A stretch of 64,000 nt of DNA from an uncultured Clostridia bacterium (GTDB taxonomy: Bacteria > Bacillota > Clostridia > Oscillospirales > Acutalibacteraceae), in the NCBI GenBank assembly GCA_944384705.1, contig CALWUI010000019.1:1-64000 (forward strand), read 5' to 3'. The position numbers were made by a program, and so were the translations under genes. Positions within the stretch are counted from its first letter, which is position 1, and every line of letters begins with the position of its first letter. Shown piece by piece: positions 38,216-47,094 of the stretch. Under the pieces are notes generated by a model. That model saw only the letters and a list, made by a program, of their open reading frames with translations, was not told where the DNA came from and did no database searches.

Positions 38216-39349
38216 ATGCGAGAAATATATTTGGATAACGCAGCGACAACAAAACCCTGTGAAAAAGCCGTAGAAAAGATTTTAGAGATGTTAACAATAA
38301 AGTATGGAAATCCATCTTCGCTGCACGAAAAAGGCCTAGAGGCAGAAAAAGAAATAGAATTAGCGCGAACACAAGTTGCAAAAATGTTGAATGCGAATCC
38401 AAAAGAAATTTATTTTACCTCCGGAGGAACTGAAGCCAACAATATAGCACTGCTTGGAGGAGCTGAGGCACAAAAAAGACGTGGCAAAAAAATCATAACA
38501 ACAGCGATAGAGCATTCATCGATATATAATTCGGCTATACAGCTCGAAAAATATGGATTTGAAGTTGAATTCTTGCTACCAAACTCAACAGGAGAGATCT
38601 CTGTAAATCAGCTTAGCCGGGCGATAGATTCTAATACAATTTTAGTTAGCGTAATGATGGTAAATAACGAAGTCGGAAGTATTTTGCCGGTAGAGAAAAT
38701 AAAAGATGTTATTAAAGAAAAAAATTCACCTGCAATTTTGCACATAGATGCAGTTCAGGCATTTGGAAAGCTCGAAATAAACGTAGAGCGGCTGGGAGTG
38801 GATCTGTTAACCATATCGGCGCACAAAATTTATGGTCCAAAAGGTGTAGGTGCACTTTATAAGCGGGATGGAGTAAGGATATCTGCTAGAACTTTTGGAG
38901 GAGAACAGCAAAAAAAGTTGCGTCCCGGAACAGAACCAGTGCCGCTAATTGCAGGATTTGGAGCCGCGGTAGAAAAATTAGTCGAGCAAAAAGATGATAA
39001 TAAAAAAATAAGCTTTTTGAATCGGTATTTAAGAGAAAAACTTTTAAAGATGGATGATATCATTATAAATTCACCGACATCAGCGGCTGAACACATAATT
39101 AATTTTTCTACAAACAAAATAAAATCCGAGACGATGCTACATTTTTTGGCCGCCAGAGGAATATATGTTTCGAGCGGATCAGCTTGTTCTAAGGGCAAAA
39201 AAAGTAGAGTTCTGAGTATTATGCAACTTCCTTCAAAAAGAATCGAAACAGCGATCCGGGTTAGTTTTGGCAGAGATAATACTCAGCATGATGTAGATGA
39301 ATTGTTGGCTGCCTTAAAAGATGGAATTGCGCAGCTGACGCATATATAA
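38216..39349 (+). CDS. Cysteine desulfurase (IscS/NifS family)
   Basis: A PLP enzyme releasing sulfur from cysteine as a protein persulfide. The 377-residue protein begins MREIYLDNAATT and has HIDAVQAFGK, the PLP Lys in SAHKIYGPKG, and the active Cys in SGSACSKGKK. I start at the ATG at 38216; the open frame upstream is not family-like. It directly precedes thiI, so it is most likely the sulfur donor for 4-thiouridine and thiamine thiazole synthesis. Confidence 0.93.
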   Translation: MREIYLDNAATTKPCEKAVEKILEMLTIKYGNPSSLHEKGLEAEKEIELARTQVAKMLNANPKEIYFTSGGTEANNIALLGGAEAQKRRGKKIITTAIEHSSIYNSAIQLEKYGFEVEFLLPNSTGEISVNQLSRAIDSNTILVSVMMVNNEVGSILPVEKIKDVIKEKNSPAILHIDAVQAFGKLEINVERLGVDLLTISAHKIYGPKGVGALYKRDGVRISARTFGGEQQKKLRPGTEPVPLIAGFGAAVEKLVEQKDDNKKISFLNRYLREKLLKMDDIIINSPTSAAEHIINFSTNKIKSETMLHFLAARGIYVSSGSACSKGKKSRVLSIMQLPSKRIETAIRVSFGRDNTQHDVDELLAALKDGIAQLTHI

Positions 39350-39372
39350 ATTGAAAGGAAATTTCTGTAATA

Positions 39373-40545
39373 ATGAAAGAAGTCATGTTAATAAAGTTGG
39401 GCGAGATCGTTTTAAAAGGGTTAAATAAAAAAAACTTTGAAGATAAATTAATAAAAAATATTCGCGAAAAAATAGCAGAGGTTGGCGAATTTGAGATAAA
39501 AATTATGCAGTCTACAATATATTTAATGCCGCAGAACGAAAATGACGTGGACTTTGCTCAGCTGGAGAAAAAAATCAGTAAGATTTTTGGTATAGCAAGA
39601 TATACTCGAGCAGCTTGGTGTCAAAAAAATTTAGATTCGATAAAAGAGACGGTGGCAGAATATCTGCAAAAAGAATTACGTATGGCAAAAACTTTTAAGG
39701 TAGAATCAAAGCGTAGTGATAAAAAATTTGAACTAAAATCACCAGAAATCTCCGCAGCAATCGGAGAGCATATTCTGGAGCGATTTTCAAATTTAAGTGT
39801 AGATGTGAATCATCCAGAGATAACGATAATGGTAGAAATAAGAGATTTTGGTGCTTATGTACATGCCGATGCGTTGCCTGGCGCGGGAGGACTCCCTGTG
39901 GGCATGGGAGGACGCGCTGCTGTACTTATTTCTGGAGGAATCGATAGTCCGGTAGCGGCCTGGATGATGGCAAAACGAGGCGTAGAGTTAGTTGCAATTC
40001 ATTTTGCAAGTCCGCCATACACTAGCCCTAGAGCAGAACAAAAAGTCGTTGCGCTTTTAAACAAAGTCGCCCAGTTCAGCGGAAAACTCGAAATGATTAC
40101 TGTTCCATTCACGCAGATTCAAGAAAAGATAAAATCAAACTGTGCCGAAGACTTTTTTACTATAATTATGAGAAGATTTATGATTCAAATCGCTCAAAAA
40201 CTTGCACAAAAATATCGATGCAAAGCCCTAATAACCGGAGAAAGTTTGGGCCAAGTGGCAAGTCAAACCATCAGTGCCATAGCTTGCACAGAAGCAGCCG
40301 CGCAAATGCCAGTTTTTAGGCCGTTAATAGGCATGGATAAGGACGAAATAGTAGCAATAGCACGAAAAATCGATACTTTCGAAACATCCATATTGCCATA
40401 TGAGGATTGCTGTACCGTATTTACACCTAGACATCCCAAAACAAAGCCCATTTTAAGCGATGTTCAAAAAGAAGAATCCAAACTCAATTGTAAAGAGCTT
40501 GTGAATTTTGCAATTGAAAATATAAAGATAACCAAAATTTTGTAA
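39373..40545 (+). CDS. thiI: tRNA 4-thiouridine synthetase ThiI
   Basis: Activates U8 of tRNA for sulfur insertion. The 390-residue protein has the ferredoxin-like and THUMP domains (about 1-165) and a PP-loop domain with SGGIDSPVAAWMM, plus the conserved Cys in YEDCCTVF. There is no C-terminal rhodanese domain, as in other Gram-positive ThiI paired with a dedicated desulfurase. AAAGGA precedes the ATG. Confidence 0.95.
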   Translation: MKEVMLIKLGEIVLKGLNKKNFEDKLIKNIREKIAEVGEFEIKIMQSTIYLMPQNENDVDFAQLEKKISKIFGIARYTRAAWCQKNLDSIKETVAEYLQKELRMAKTFKVESKRSDKKFELKSPEISAAIGEHILERFSNLSVDVNHPEITIMVEIRDFGAYVHADALPGAGGLPVGMGGRAAVLISGGIDSPVAAWMMAKRGVELVAIHFASPPYTSPRAEQKVVALLNKVAQFSGKLEMITVPFTQIQEKIKSNCAEDFFTIIMRRFMIQIAQKLAQKYRCKALITGESLGQVASQTISAIACTEAAAQMPVFRPLIGMDKDEIVAIARKIDTFETSILPYEDCCTVFTPRHPKTKPILSDVQKEESKLNCKELVNFAIENIKITKIL

Positions 40546-40560
40546 AAAAAGGGGTTCATT

Positions 40561-41475
40561 ATGAAATTTCTAAAGAATTCTGATAAATTAAGGAAAATAA
40601 TCTTTGCATTGAGCACAATAGTTTTTGTCACATCACTGGCAATAATAATTAATCTCTGTTTTATTGAGCCTCACAAAAATAGCGAGACGATGCGAGAAAT
40701 TGAGGATGTTTACTACGGAGACGAAGAAGCGGAAACTGATAGAGGCAATCTGGAGGATTTGTTGGCTATAAATAGCGACATAAAAGGATGGATAAAAATA
40801 AATGATACACTCATAAATTATCCGGTGCTGCAGTCGGAAGATACCGATTCTACTTATTATTTATACCGTAACTATAAAAAAAATAGTAGCGGTTTTGGCA
40901 GCATATTTTTAGATTCTCTCTGCGATATCGATGAACCATCTAAAAACCTCATATTGTATGGTCATAATATGCGTGATGGAAGTATGTTCGGAAATTTGTT
41001 AAAATACGATAAGCTTGATTTTTATAAAGAGCATCCGACTATAATTTTTGATACAACCGCAGAACAGGCCGATTGGAAGATTATTTCGATCTTTAAAACA
41101 AATACACTAGAATCGCAGGGTGAAATTTTTAATTACTTGAAGATCGATTTTGCAAATGACGAGGATTTCTTAGATTTTATTTATGATGTGAAAATTCGTT
41201 CACTTATTGAGACTCCGGTGGATATTTCTAGAAACGACAGCTTGATAACTCTATCAACCTGCTCGTATGAGTTGGATGATTTTAGAACGGTTGTAGTTGC
41301 AAGAAAAGTCCGCGAGGGGGAGAATCAAGGTGTTGCCGTTCAAAATGCTGTGCTAAATGAAAATCCGCTCATGCCCAAAGGTTATTATACTAGATATGGC
41401 GGTGAGCCTCCAGAAATTAACGGTTTTGAAAAAGATTTAGCCGACGGTAAGCTAAATTGGTATATCGACCCGTAA
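40561..41475 (+). CDS. srtB: Class B sortase
   Basis: A membrane transpeptidase attaching surface proteins to the wall. The 304-residue protein has one N-terminal membrane segment (about 13-33), then the SrtB core: INDTLINYPVLQS, catalytic His in LYGHNMRDGSMF, Cys in TLSTCSYE, and Arg in DFRTVVVARK. A roughly 40-residue C-terminal extension follows. No obvious sorting-signal substrate is in the window. GGGG precedes the ATG. Confidence 0.93.
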   Translation: MKFLKNSDKLRKIIFALSTIVFVTSLAIIINLCFIEPHKNSETMREIEDVYYGDEEAETDRGNLEDLLAINSDIKGWIKINDTLINYPVLQSEDTDSTYYLYRNYKKNSSGFGSIFLDSLCDIDEPSKNLILYGHNMRDGSMFGNLLKYDKLDFYKEHPTIIFDTTAEQADWKIISIFKTNTLESQGEIFNYLKIDFANDEDFLDFIYDVKIRSLIETPVDISRNDSLITLSTCSYELDDFRTVVVARKVREGENQGVAVQNAVLNENPLMPKGYYTRYGGEPPEINGFEKDLADGKLNWYIDP

Positions 41476-41503
41476 ATTTAATTCATTATATATAAAATAA
41501 AAG

Positions 41504-41537
41504 CCTCCAAAAGATAAGAAAATCTCTTGGAGGTTAA
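41504..41537. terminator. Hairpin after the sortase gene
   Basis: CCTCCAA (41504-41510) pairs with TTGGAGG at 41527-41533, extended by AGAT/ATCT inside with one mismatch. It lies between the convergent sortase and small membrane protein genes. Confidence 0.65.
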
Positions 41538-41621
41538 TCTATATCAAGCGAAGCCTCTGCGCAGCGTCCGCTTTATTATATTATGTGATATTTTAGGTTT
41601 TGTTACGCCAGGAAGTTCTTG

Positions 41622-41936
41622 TTATTTTTCACCATTTGGTGAGAGTTCTTTTTCTTGTTCAGCCTTTTTACTGCTAAATAGCTGCCCTTTTTTGTACCGA
41701 TATAATGTCATTACGACATATATGCCTAAAATTAAACATCCGAAGTTGTGTATCGCAGACATTCCATTAAATTTGGGCCAGACCTCTGTTATAATAAAGT
41801 CTGCCAGAGTATAAAAACCTTCAAACAAAAAGAAAAATGATAACGATCGATACATCGGAAAATTACGGAGTTCTTCTGTGAAAAAAATAGTAGTTATAGC
41901 TAAAAATAATATAGATAAAATGACTGCTATCCACAT
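41622..41936 (-). CDS. Small integral membrane protein, unknown
   Basis: I do not recognise this 104-residue protein. Three hydrophobic segments (about 2-20, 30-50 and 58-80) are followed by a charged tail ending KELSPNGEK. GGAGG precedes the ATG. The family B element B3 lies just upstream. Confidence 0.6.
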   Translation of the reverse strand: MWIAVILSILFLAITTIFFTEELRNFPMYRSLSFFFLFEGFYTLADFIITEVWPKFNGMSAIHNFGCLILGIYVVMTLYRYKKGQLFSSKKAEQEKELSPNGEK

Positions 41937-41969
41937 GTTTTATGCCTCCTTATAATTTATCTGCTTAAG

Positions 41970-42100
41970 CGGGGCCGCCGCCCTGGGCATCTTGCCCAGG
42001 GCCCGAATTCAATGAACATTCTGATTTTATACAAAATAGTGTAAACTCATTGAATTCGGGTGCGTGAGAAAATTAATTTTCTCACGCGGCGGCGGCCCCG
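41970..42100. repeat. Family B cruciform element B3
   Basis: CGGGGCCGCCGCC (41970-41982) pairs perfectly with 42088-42100 (13 bp). Inside are three adjacent hairpins: CTGGGC/GCCCAG (41983-41988 with 41994-41999), a perfect 14 bp stem (42002-42015 with 42047-42060) with a 31-base loop, and a perfect 26-base palindrome without loop (42062-42087). It lies between two leftward genes. Confidence 0.85.
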
Positions 42101-42136
42101 AAAAAATTAAACAGCAGCAAATTCATAAAAAACAGA

Positions 42137-43342
42137 TTAATCTAGTATATAAACTTGTTTAGTGCGTCGCCCAAAGTTTCGGCATTCTTTTTCAGAATCC
42201 ATATAGAGATCGATCATAGCACGACCTTGTCGCATAGCGCCGCCGGTATCGCCGGCAACGCAGTATCCATAATTAGGGATATAAAGTTTAGTTCCATAAG
42301 GAATTTGTTTTGGATTAACCGCGACTATACCACGTTTAGCGATAGCTCCGGTAGAGGTCCTGGCACCGTCTTCAGCGGTATAAGCAGTGCAGACTCCGGT
42401 TAAAATTTTATTGTAATGGTATACATTTCCAGAGCCGTCAGAGATGGTTCCAGCTTCTTCGTTTATCTTAATATTACGATTAACATTAGGTTTAGTGCCT
42501 ACAATTTTAACCTGACTAACCGGATTTTTCAAAACATTTTCAGAAATAACATCAGCCTGAACAGGAGTTCCATCTACGAATTTAACGTGTTTAGAAACCT
42601 GTTTTTCTCCGTTCACGCCAGGCGTTTCTATTTTAGAATCGCCTGCAAATAAAGAATCTGATTTTTTAATTTCGGTAGAAAATGGAATAGGTTCAACTTC
42701 GGTAACATCTTTAAACTCCACGCGATTGATAGAGATTGACATTCCGTCCTCTACGGATTTATCCATAGGCACGCTGACAATGTCGTCAGAAGAAATTGCG
42801 ACGTTCAAAAAGCGCAGCGCGTTTTCTACAGAACCTTCAGGCACAGAAAGCGATTTGGTTTCGCCATCAACTGAGATATTTATAGGCAAGAGTTTAGCAA
42901 CAATAATTTGCATATTTGGAACAAGATAAGCATCTAAAGGCTCCGAAACATAATAACTTTCATCCATAGGAATATTTTTTTCATTCAGCAAATCAGCAAC
43001 CGAACCATCATTAACAGTAAAAGTTTGCCAATCGTTGTTAATTTGAACACGAACATTAAAAGCTCGTTTAATATCGATATCCATTTGACGAACATTTGCA
43101 TCGGTACGAATTATTTTATCATTTTCGCCAACAAAGATACCAGCTTGTTTTAAGACCGCATCAGTATCAGAATGCAAAGTACGAAATTTAGTAATCTCTT
43201 GCCCATCTTTTATAGTGACATCCTTGCTCAAAGCAGCAACAGTCATAGCAGAAGAGATTCCAAAACCAACGATTAGAAAAAAAGAAATAAATTTTTTAAA
43301 CTGTTTATTTGATAAACTTTTAAACTTTTTTAGGGTACTCAA
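42137..43342 (-). CDS. YabE-like exported protein with DUF348, G5 and 3D domains
   Basis: The 401-residue protein has an N-terminal membrane/signal segment (about 18-38), two or three DUF348 repeats (about 45-205), a G5-like region (about 205-285), and a C-terminal 3D domain (about 313-401) with TAYT, GAIAKRGIVAVNP, IPYGTKLYI and the paired Asp motifs of GDTGGAM and MIDLYM. This is the resuscitation-promoting-factor/YabE layout, and the 3D domain is expected to act on peptidoglycan. A consensus promoter lies about 75 bases upstream. GGAGG precedes the start. Confidence 0.88.
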   Translation of the reverse strand: MSTLKKFKSLSNKQFKKFISFFLIVGFGISSAMTVAALSKDVTIKDGQEITKFRTLHSDTDAVLKQAGIFVGENDKIIRTDANVRQMDIDIKRAFNVRVQINNDWQTFTVNDGSVADLLNEKNIPMDESYYVSEPLDAYLVPNMQIIVAKLLPINISVDGETKSLSVPEGSVENALRFLNVAISSDDIVSVPMDKSVEDGMSISINRVEFKDVTEVEPIPFSTEIKKSDSLFAGDSKIETPGVNGEKQVSKHVKFVDGTPVQADVISENVLKNPVSQVKIVGTKPNVNRNIKINEEAGTISDGSGNVYHYNKILTGVCTAYTAEDGARTSTGAIAKRGIVAVNPKQIPYGTKLYIPNYGYCVAGDTGGAMRQGRAMIDLYMDSEKECRNFGRRTKQVYILD

Positions 43343-43417
43343 AAAAACGCCTCCATTTCGTAACCATACTGTACTAAAGACAGACAGTTTTAAGTTTAAA
43401 TCAAACTAACAGAATCT

Positions 43418-43446
43418 ATTATAAAAGCGCAAAGTACAAACGTCAA
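43418..43446 (-). promoter_or_regulatory. Sigma-A promoter of the 3D-domain gene
   Basis: On the minus strand TTGACG (43446-43441) and a perfect TATAAT (43423-43418) are 17 bases apart. The rest of this 350-base gap is AT-rich, apart from hairpin A4. I see no ydaO/c-di-AMP riboswitch, although such genes often have one. Confidence 0.85.
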
Positions 43447-43650
43447 ATAATTGAAAATAAGAATTTTATGCATTTTGCCATAAAAATATAAATTTTATAA
43501 TTATGAAAAACAATCAAAAAAGTTAAAAAGTGGGTTTATGTGTAAATTTATGGTAAAATCTTTGTGCAAATAGCAGAATTTTACTAGTTACAAAAAAGTT
43601 ACAACTTGTTACACTAATTTAACCAGATAAAAGTGCTAAAAGCAGCAAAA

Positions 43651-43680
43651 GGCGCCCGCACTATATCGCGCGGGCGCACC
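43651..43680 (-). repeat. Family A conserved-loop hairpin A4
   Basis: On the minus strand an 8 bp perfect stem (43670-43677 with 43652-43659) encloses the loop GCGATATAGT (43669-43660). It lies just after the rpsI stop, in the sense of rpsI, and is followed by a T-rich tract on that strand. Confidence 0.85.
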
Positions 43681-43695
43681 AAACAATTCACAAGA

Positions 43696-44097
43696 CTAAC
43701 GTTTAGAGAACTGAGGAGCTCTACGTGCGGCCTTGAGGCCGTACTTTTTACGCTCTTTCATTCGAGGATCACGGGTTAAGAATCCTGCCTTTTTAAGCAT
43801 AGGACGTAAATTTTCGGTATCATACTGAAGCAGCGCACGAGATATTCCATGACGGATAGCACCAGCCTGGCCAGTAACGCCACCTCCAGCAACTCTGCAA
43901 ATAACATCGAATTTGCCGTCTGTTTCTGTTAAAACAAGGGGCTGACGCACGATCAACTTAAGAGTTTCGAGCCCAAAATACTCGTCAATGGGTCTGTCGT
44001 TAATTATAATTTTACCAGATCCATTATACACGCGGACTCTAGCAACAGAACTTTTTCTTCTACCTGTTCCATAAAAATATGGTGTTTTGTTATACAT
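43696..44097 (-). CDS. rpsI: 30S ribosomal protein S9
   Basis: The 133-residue protein begins with [16 protein letters not shown] and ends RRAPQFSKR, the basic tail that reaches the P-site tRNA. It lies 17 bases after rplM, the usual pair. Confidence 0.97.
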   Translation of the reverse strand: MYNKTPYFYGTGRRKSSVARVRVYNGSGKIIINDRPIDEYFGLETLKLIVRQPLVLTETDGKFDVICRVAGGGVTGQAGAIRHGISRALLQYDTENLRPMLKKAGFLTRDPRMKERKKYGLKAARRAPQFSKR

Positions 44098-44114
44098 AAA
44101 AATCAGCTCCTTTC

Positions 44115-44543
44115 TTAAATATTAAAAATTTCTGGTTTTTGTGCCGCATGAGTATGCTCTGCACCATCAAAAACACGTAATCTTGTTAAAGCTTTTCTGC
44201 CTATAGTGGTATCAGGAACCATCCTTTTAACGGCCAAAGTCATAGCAAATCCTGGGCGTTCTGCCATTATTTTATCGTATCGAGTGGCTTTGAGATGTCC
44301 GATATAACCGGTATGGCGATAATGATATTTTTGAGTGAGTTTTTTGCCGGTAAGCACAGCATCTTTACAATTTATAATTATAACATGGTCGCCGCAATCC
44401 ACGTGCGGAACAAATATGGGTTTATGTTTGCCTCTAAGCAAAACAGCAGCTTGAGCAGCAACTCTGCCAAGAGGTTTGCCAGCAGCATCAATAACGTACC
44501 ATTTGCGAGTAATTTCTTGCTGTTTTGGCATAAATGTTGACAT
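44115..44543 (-). CDS. rplM: 50S ribosomal protein L13
   Basis: The 142-residue protein has [34 protein letters not shown] and the terminal [16 protein letters not shown], all typical of L13. AGGAGG precedes the ATG. It forms an operon with rpsI. Confidence 0.97.
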   Translation of the reverse strand: MSTFMPKQQEITRKWYVIDAAGKPLGRVAAQAAVLLRGKHKPIFVPHVDCGDHVIIINCKDAVLTGKKLTQKYHYRHTGYIGHLKATRYDKIMAERPGFAMTLAVKRMVPDTTIGRKALTRLRVFDGAEHTHAAQKPEIFNI

Positions 44544-44804
44544 TTTTATTCCTCCTATGTTAAATTAATTTTTTATATTATTAAGTTTACTATTTTATTT
44601 ACACTTATGTCAAGTATATTTTTAAATATTTAAATTTAGATTTATAATTACTAGTTTATTCTTTTGTTTTCTCTGTTTTACTCGCTGTATTTTGTTGTTC
44701 ATTTTTAAAAATTTGTAAGAAAAAACTTTATCTTTATTGACTGGTGACATATAATGTATATATAAATACTTTAAAAATATCATTTAGCTTTGCTTGGTTG
44801 CCGC

Positions 44805-44936
44805 GCCCGCAGGGCGCGCCGCCGCGGGCGGCGCAGAGTATTAACTCTTTTTGAGTTAATACTCTCAAAAATGCAAAAGTGTAATATAATTTTTTTGACG
44901 AAGGACTAATTTTTTTGCATTTTTGGCCCTGCGGGC
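44805..44936. repeat. Family B cruciform element B4
   Basis: GCCCGCAGGGC (44805-44815) pairs perfectly with GCCCTGCGGGC (44926-44936). Inside are three adjacent perfect hairpins: 8 bp (44816-44823 with 44827-44834), 13 bp (44835-44847 with 44853-44865) and 13 bp (44866-44878 with 44913-44925) with a 34-base loop. No base is unpaired at the junction. Outside, GCTTTGC (44787-44793) can pair with GCTAAGC (44939-44945) with one mismatch. It lies just upstream of fba, in a gap of about 430 bases otherwise AT-rich. Confidence 0.85.
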
Positions 44937-44973
44937 CAGCTAAGCAGAAACAACCAGGAGGAAGAGATATATT

Positions 44974-45909
44974 ATGGCACTAATGAACACAAAAGAGATG
45001 TTAAAAAGGGCGTATGAAGGCAAATATGCAGTAGGTGCGTTTAACGTAAACAATATGGAGATTGTACAGGGCATAACTAAGGCGTGCAAAGACTTAAACT
45101 CACCGGTAATATTACAAGTATCAGCGGGAGCAAGAAAGTACGCGAGTCATACATATTTAATTAAGTTGGTAGAAGCAGCAGTAGAAGAGACGCCGGTTCC
45201 GATAGCTTTGCATTTAGACCACGGAGACAGTTTTGAATTATGCAAAAGCTGTATAGATGGTGGATTCACGTCTGTGATGATAGATGGCTCTAGCTTGAGT
45301 TATGAAGAGAATTTAGAGCTGTCGAAGAAAGTTGTAGACTATGCACATCCAAGAAATGTGACAGTTGAGGCAGAGCTGGGCCGGCTTGCAGGTATAGAGG
45401 ATGACGTGAGTGTAACGGATGATCGTGCATCATATACAGACCCGGGGCAGGTAGAAGATTTTGTAACACGCACGGGAGTGGATTCGCTAGCCATAGCTAT
45501 AGGTACAAGTCACGGAGCTTATAAATTCAAGCCGGGGCAAAAACCACAGTTAAGGTTTGACATATTAAAAGAGGTTGAATCAAGGCTTCCAAAATTCCCA
45601 ATAGTGTTGCACGGAGCATCTTCGGTGGTGCCAAAATTTGTACAGATGATAAACGAAAACGGTGGCAAAATGCCAGATGCTATAGGAATTCCGGAAGAAA
45701 TGCTGAGGCAGGCAGCCAAAATGGCGGTTTGCAAAATAAACATAGATTCAGACCTGCGCCTGGCAATGACAGGGACAATACGAGCCTATTTGAACGAAAA
45801 TCCGAGTCATTTTGATCCTCGCCAATACTTAAAGCCAGCCAGAGAAGCTATTTATGAGGTGGTATCTCACAAAATAAAAAATGTTTTAGGCAGTGCGGGC
45901 AAGGCATAA
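44974..45909 (+). CDS. fba: Class II fructose-bisphosphate aldolase
   Basis: Zinc-dependent aldolase of glycolysis. The 311-residue protein has the YAVGAFNVNNMEI start, HLDHGDSFELCKSCI, VEAELGRLAG, the zinc-binding LHGASSVV and the KINIDSDLR phosphate-site motif. AGGAGG precedes the ATG. Element B4 occupies the region just before it and could be part of its leader RNA. Confidence 0.96.
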   Translation: MALMNTKEMLKRAYEGKYAVGAFNVNNMEIVQGITKACKDLNSPVILQVSAGARKYASHTYLIKLVEAAVEETPVPIALHLDHGDSFELCKSCIDGGFTSVMIDGSSLSYEENLELSKKVVDYAHPRNVTVEAELGRLAGIEDDVSVTDDRASYTDPGQVEDFVTRTGVDSLAIAIGTSHGAYKFKPGQKPQLRFDILKEVESRLPKFPIVLHGASSVVPKFVQMINENGGKMPDAIGIPEEMLRQAAKMAVCKINIDSDLRLAMTGTIRAYLNENPSHFDPRQYLKPAREAIYEVVSHKIKNVLGSAGKA

Positions 45910-46042
45910 AAATTTTTAAAAATATTGCTAAAAAATAAACTTGATTTTTTTGTGAAAAAAAGATATAATTAAACTCAAGTAAATTTATAGGTTATCAATA
46001 AATATTAGGTTATCAATAAAAAATTATAGGGAGATTGAACAT

Positions 46043-46561
46043 ATGAAAAAATTATTATCTGTTTTGTTGACAGTTTCGATGCTTCTAACGCCAATTTCTG
46101 CTTATTCTCTAGATACAGAAAAAAAAAGAATTGTGCAGAATAACGCAACTTTAAAAGAAGAAGGACAACGCATAACAAAAAATTTTGGAATAAGTTTAGA
46201 TAAAAATGCAGTTTTTGCAGTTGCAACTATCTGTGTTGCTGCATTGGTAAAAAAGGCTTTAGATTTTAGTGAAAATATAACAAAAATGAAATTGGAGGCT
46301 AATTCTCCGGGTTGGTTGTATAAAATGTTTAAGGGCATGCCTAAGGACGTGTCTGAAGAATGTAAAAGAATTTTGGGAACAACGATGTCATTTTTGGGAT
46401 TTAATAAATTGGCAGGAGTCAAGAATATTCTTTTCCAAGTGTTAAATGGAGCAACGCTTATTGCTAAGAGTAGTGACTGGGATTACTTAACTGGAGACGT
46501 TTGGAATACATTTAAAAAATTAACTGGTGATAGCTGGAATTATTTAAAAAATTTATTCTAG
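46043..46561 (+). CDS. Exported protein of unknown function
   Basis: I do not recognise this 172-residue protein. It has a clear signal peptide (about 1-22, SMLLTPISA), a hydrophobic stretch at about 53-67, and a Trp/aromatic-rich C terminus with two related segments (DYLTGDVWNTF, then KLTGDSWNYL). It ends in TAG, and a short GTG-started frame overlaps that stop. AGGGAGA precedes the ATG. It begins a group of unrecognised exported or membrane proteins unlike the surrounding housekeeping genes. Confidence 0.65.
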   Translation: MKKLLSVLLTVSMLLTPISAYSLDTEKKRIVQNNATLKEEGQRITKNFGISLDKNAVFAVATICVAALVKKALDFSENITKMKLEANSPGWLYKMFKGMPKDVSEECKRILGTTMSFLGFNKLAGVKNILFQVLNGATLIAKSSDWDYLTGDVWNTFKKLTGDSWNYLKNLF

Positions 46562-46698
46562 TGCTGGCTGTAATAAATAAAAAAAGCTATGATTCCAGCA
46601 GATTTGGGTGGGATATTTCTAGTGGAAAATCTACTGAAGAAAATCTCCATCGGACAATTGTATATTGTGCAAATAATATGAAAGATATTAACCTATAA
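46561..46698 (+). CDS. Short ORF overlapping the preceding stop
   Basis: A 45-residue frame starting with GTG inside the TAG of the exported protein gene (TAGTG). It has no signal peptide and no match I know. It could be a coupled small protein, the shifted remainder of the gene before it, or chance. Confidence 0.25.
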   Translation: MLAVINKKSYDSSRFGWDISSGKSTEENLHRTIVYCANNMKDINL

Positions 46699-46716
46699 AT
46701 TTACATTAGAAGAAAG

Positions 46717-46751
46717 CGAGCGAATAACTAAGGTTATTTGCTTGTTTTTTT
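46717..46751 (+). terminator. Rho-independent terminator
   Basis: CGAGCGAATAAC (46717-46728) pairs with GTTATTTGCTTG (46733-46744), with two G-T wobbles, followed by seven T. Confidence 0.8.
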
Positions 46752-46889
46752 GTCAATAATCAGTAGTTGTGATATAATGGGGTATGCATGTTTTAGATTG
46801 CAAAATCATATTGACTTTGATTTGTGAAAATGTTATAATTAAATGTAAATAAATTATATTTAATTAACAAAAAACAAGAAGGGTGTTCT

Positions 46890-47087
46890 ATGAAAAAAAT
46901 AATGTCACTAATTTTGGCTTTAATTTTGCCAATAACAACAGTAGACGCTTTGAATGAGACAACAACAGATAATTCTCACGTAAGACTTGCCGAAAAATTT
47001 TTAATACCACATTTTAGCGGTTATACTTTAGATAAAAAGCCTGAGCATATAAGGCTTACGGAGAAATATCTTCCTGCTGGGGCCTAA
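46890..47087 (+). CDS. Signal-peptide segment of a probably frameshifted exported protein
   Basis: A 65-residue frame with a signal peptide (about 1-20, ending TVDA) and two related segments (HVRLAEKFLIP and HIRLTEKYLPAG). It stops right after a GGGG run; the +1 frame then stays open through the next ORF. Removing one G would join them in a sensible way (LPAG then PNIPMPKEN). AAGAAGGG precedes the ATG. I read it as the 5' part of one gene spanning to about 49408. Confidence 0.55.
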   Translation: MKKIMSLILALILPITTVDALNETTTDNSHVRLAEKFLIPHFSGYTLDKKPEHIRLTEKYLPAGA

Positions 47088-47094
47088 TATCCCT

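Noticed and set aside
41527-41814. Plus-strand ORF opposite the small membrane protein at 41622-41936.
   Set aside because: It has no Shine-Dalgarno site and is antisense to a frame with clear membrane segments and a GGAGG start.
43343-43650. c-di-AMP (ydaO) riboswitch before the 3D-domain gene.
   Set aside because: The promoter lies about 75 bases from the start, leaving too short a leader, and no conserved ydaO motif was found.
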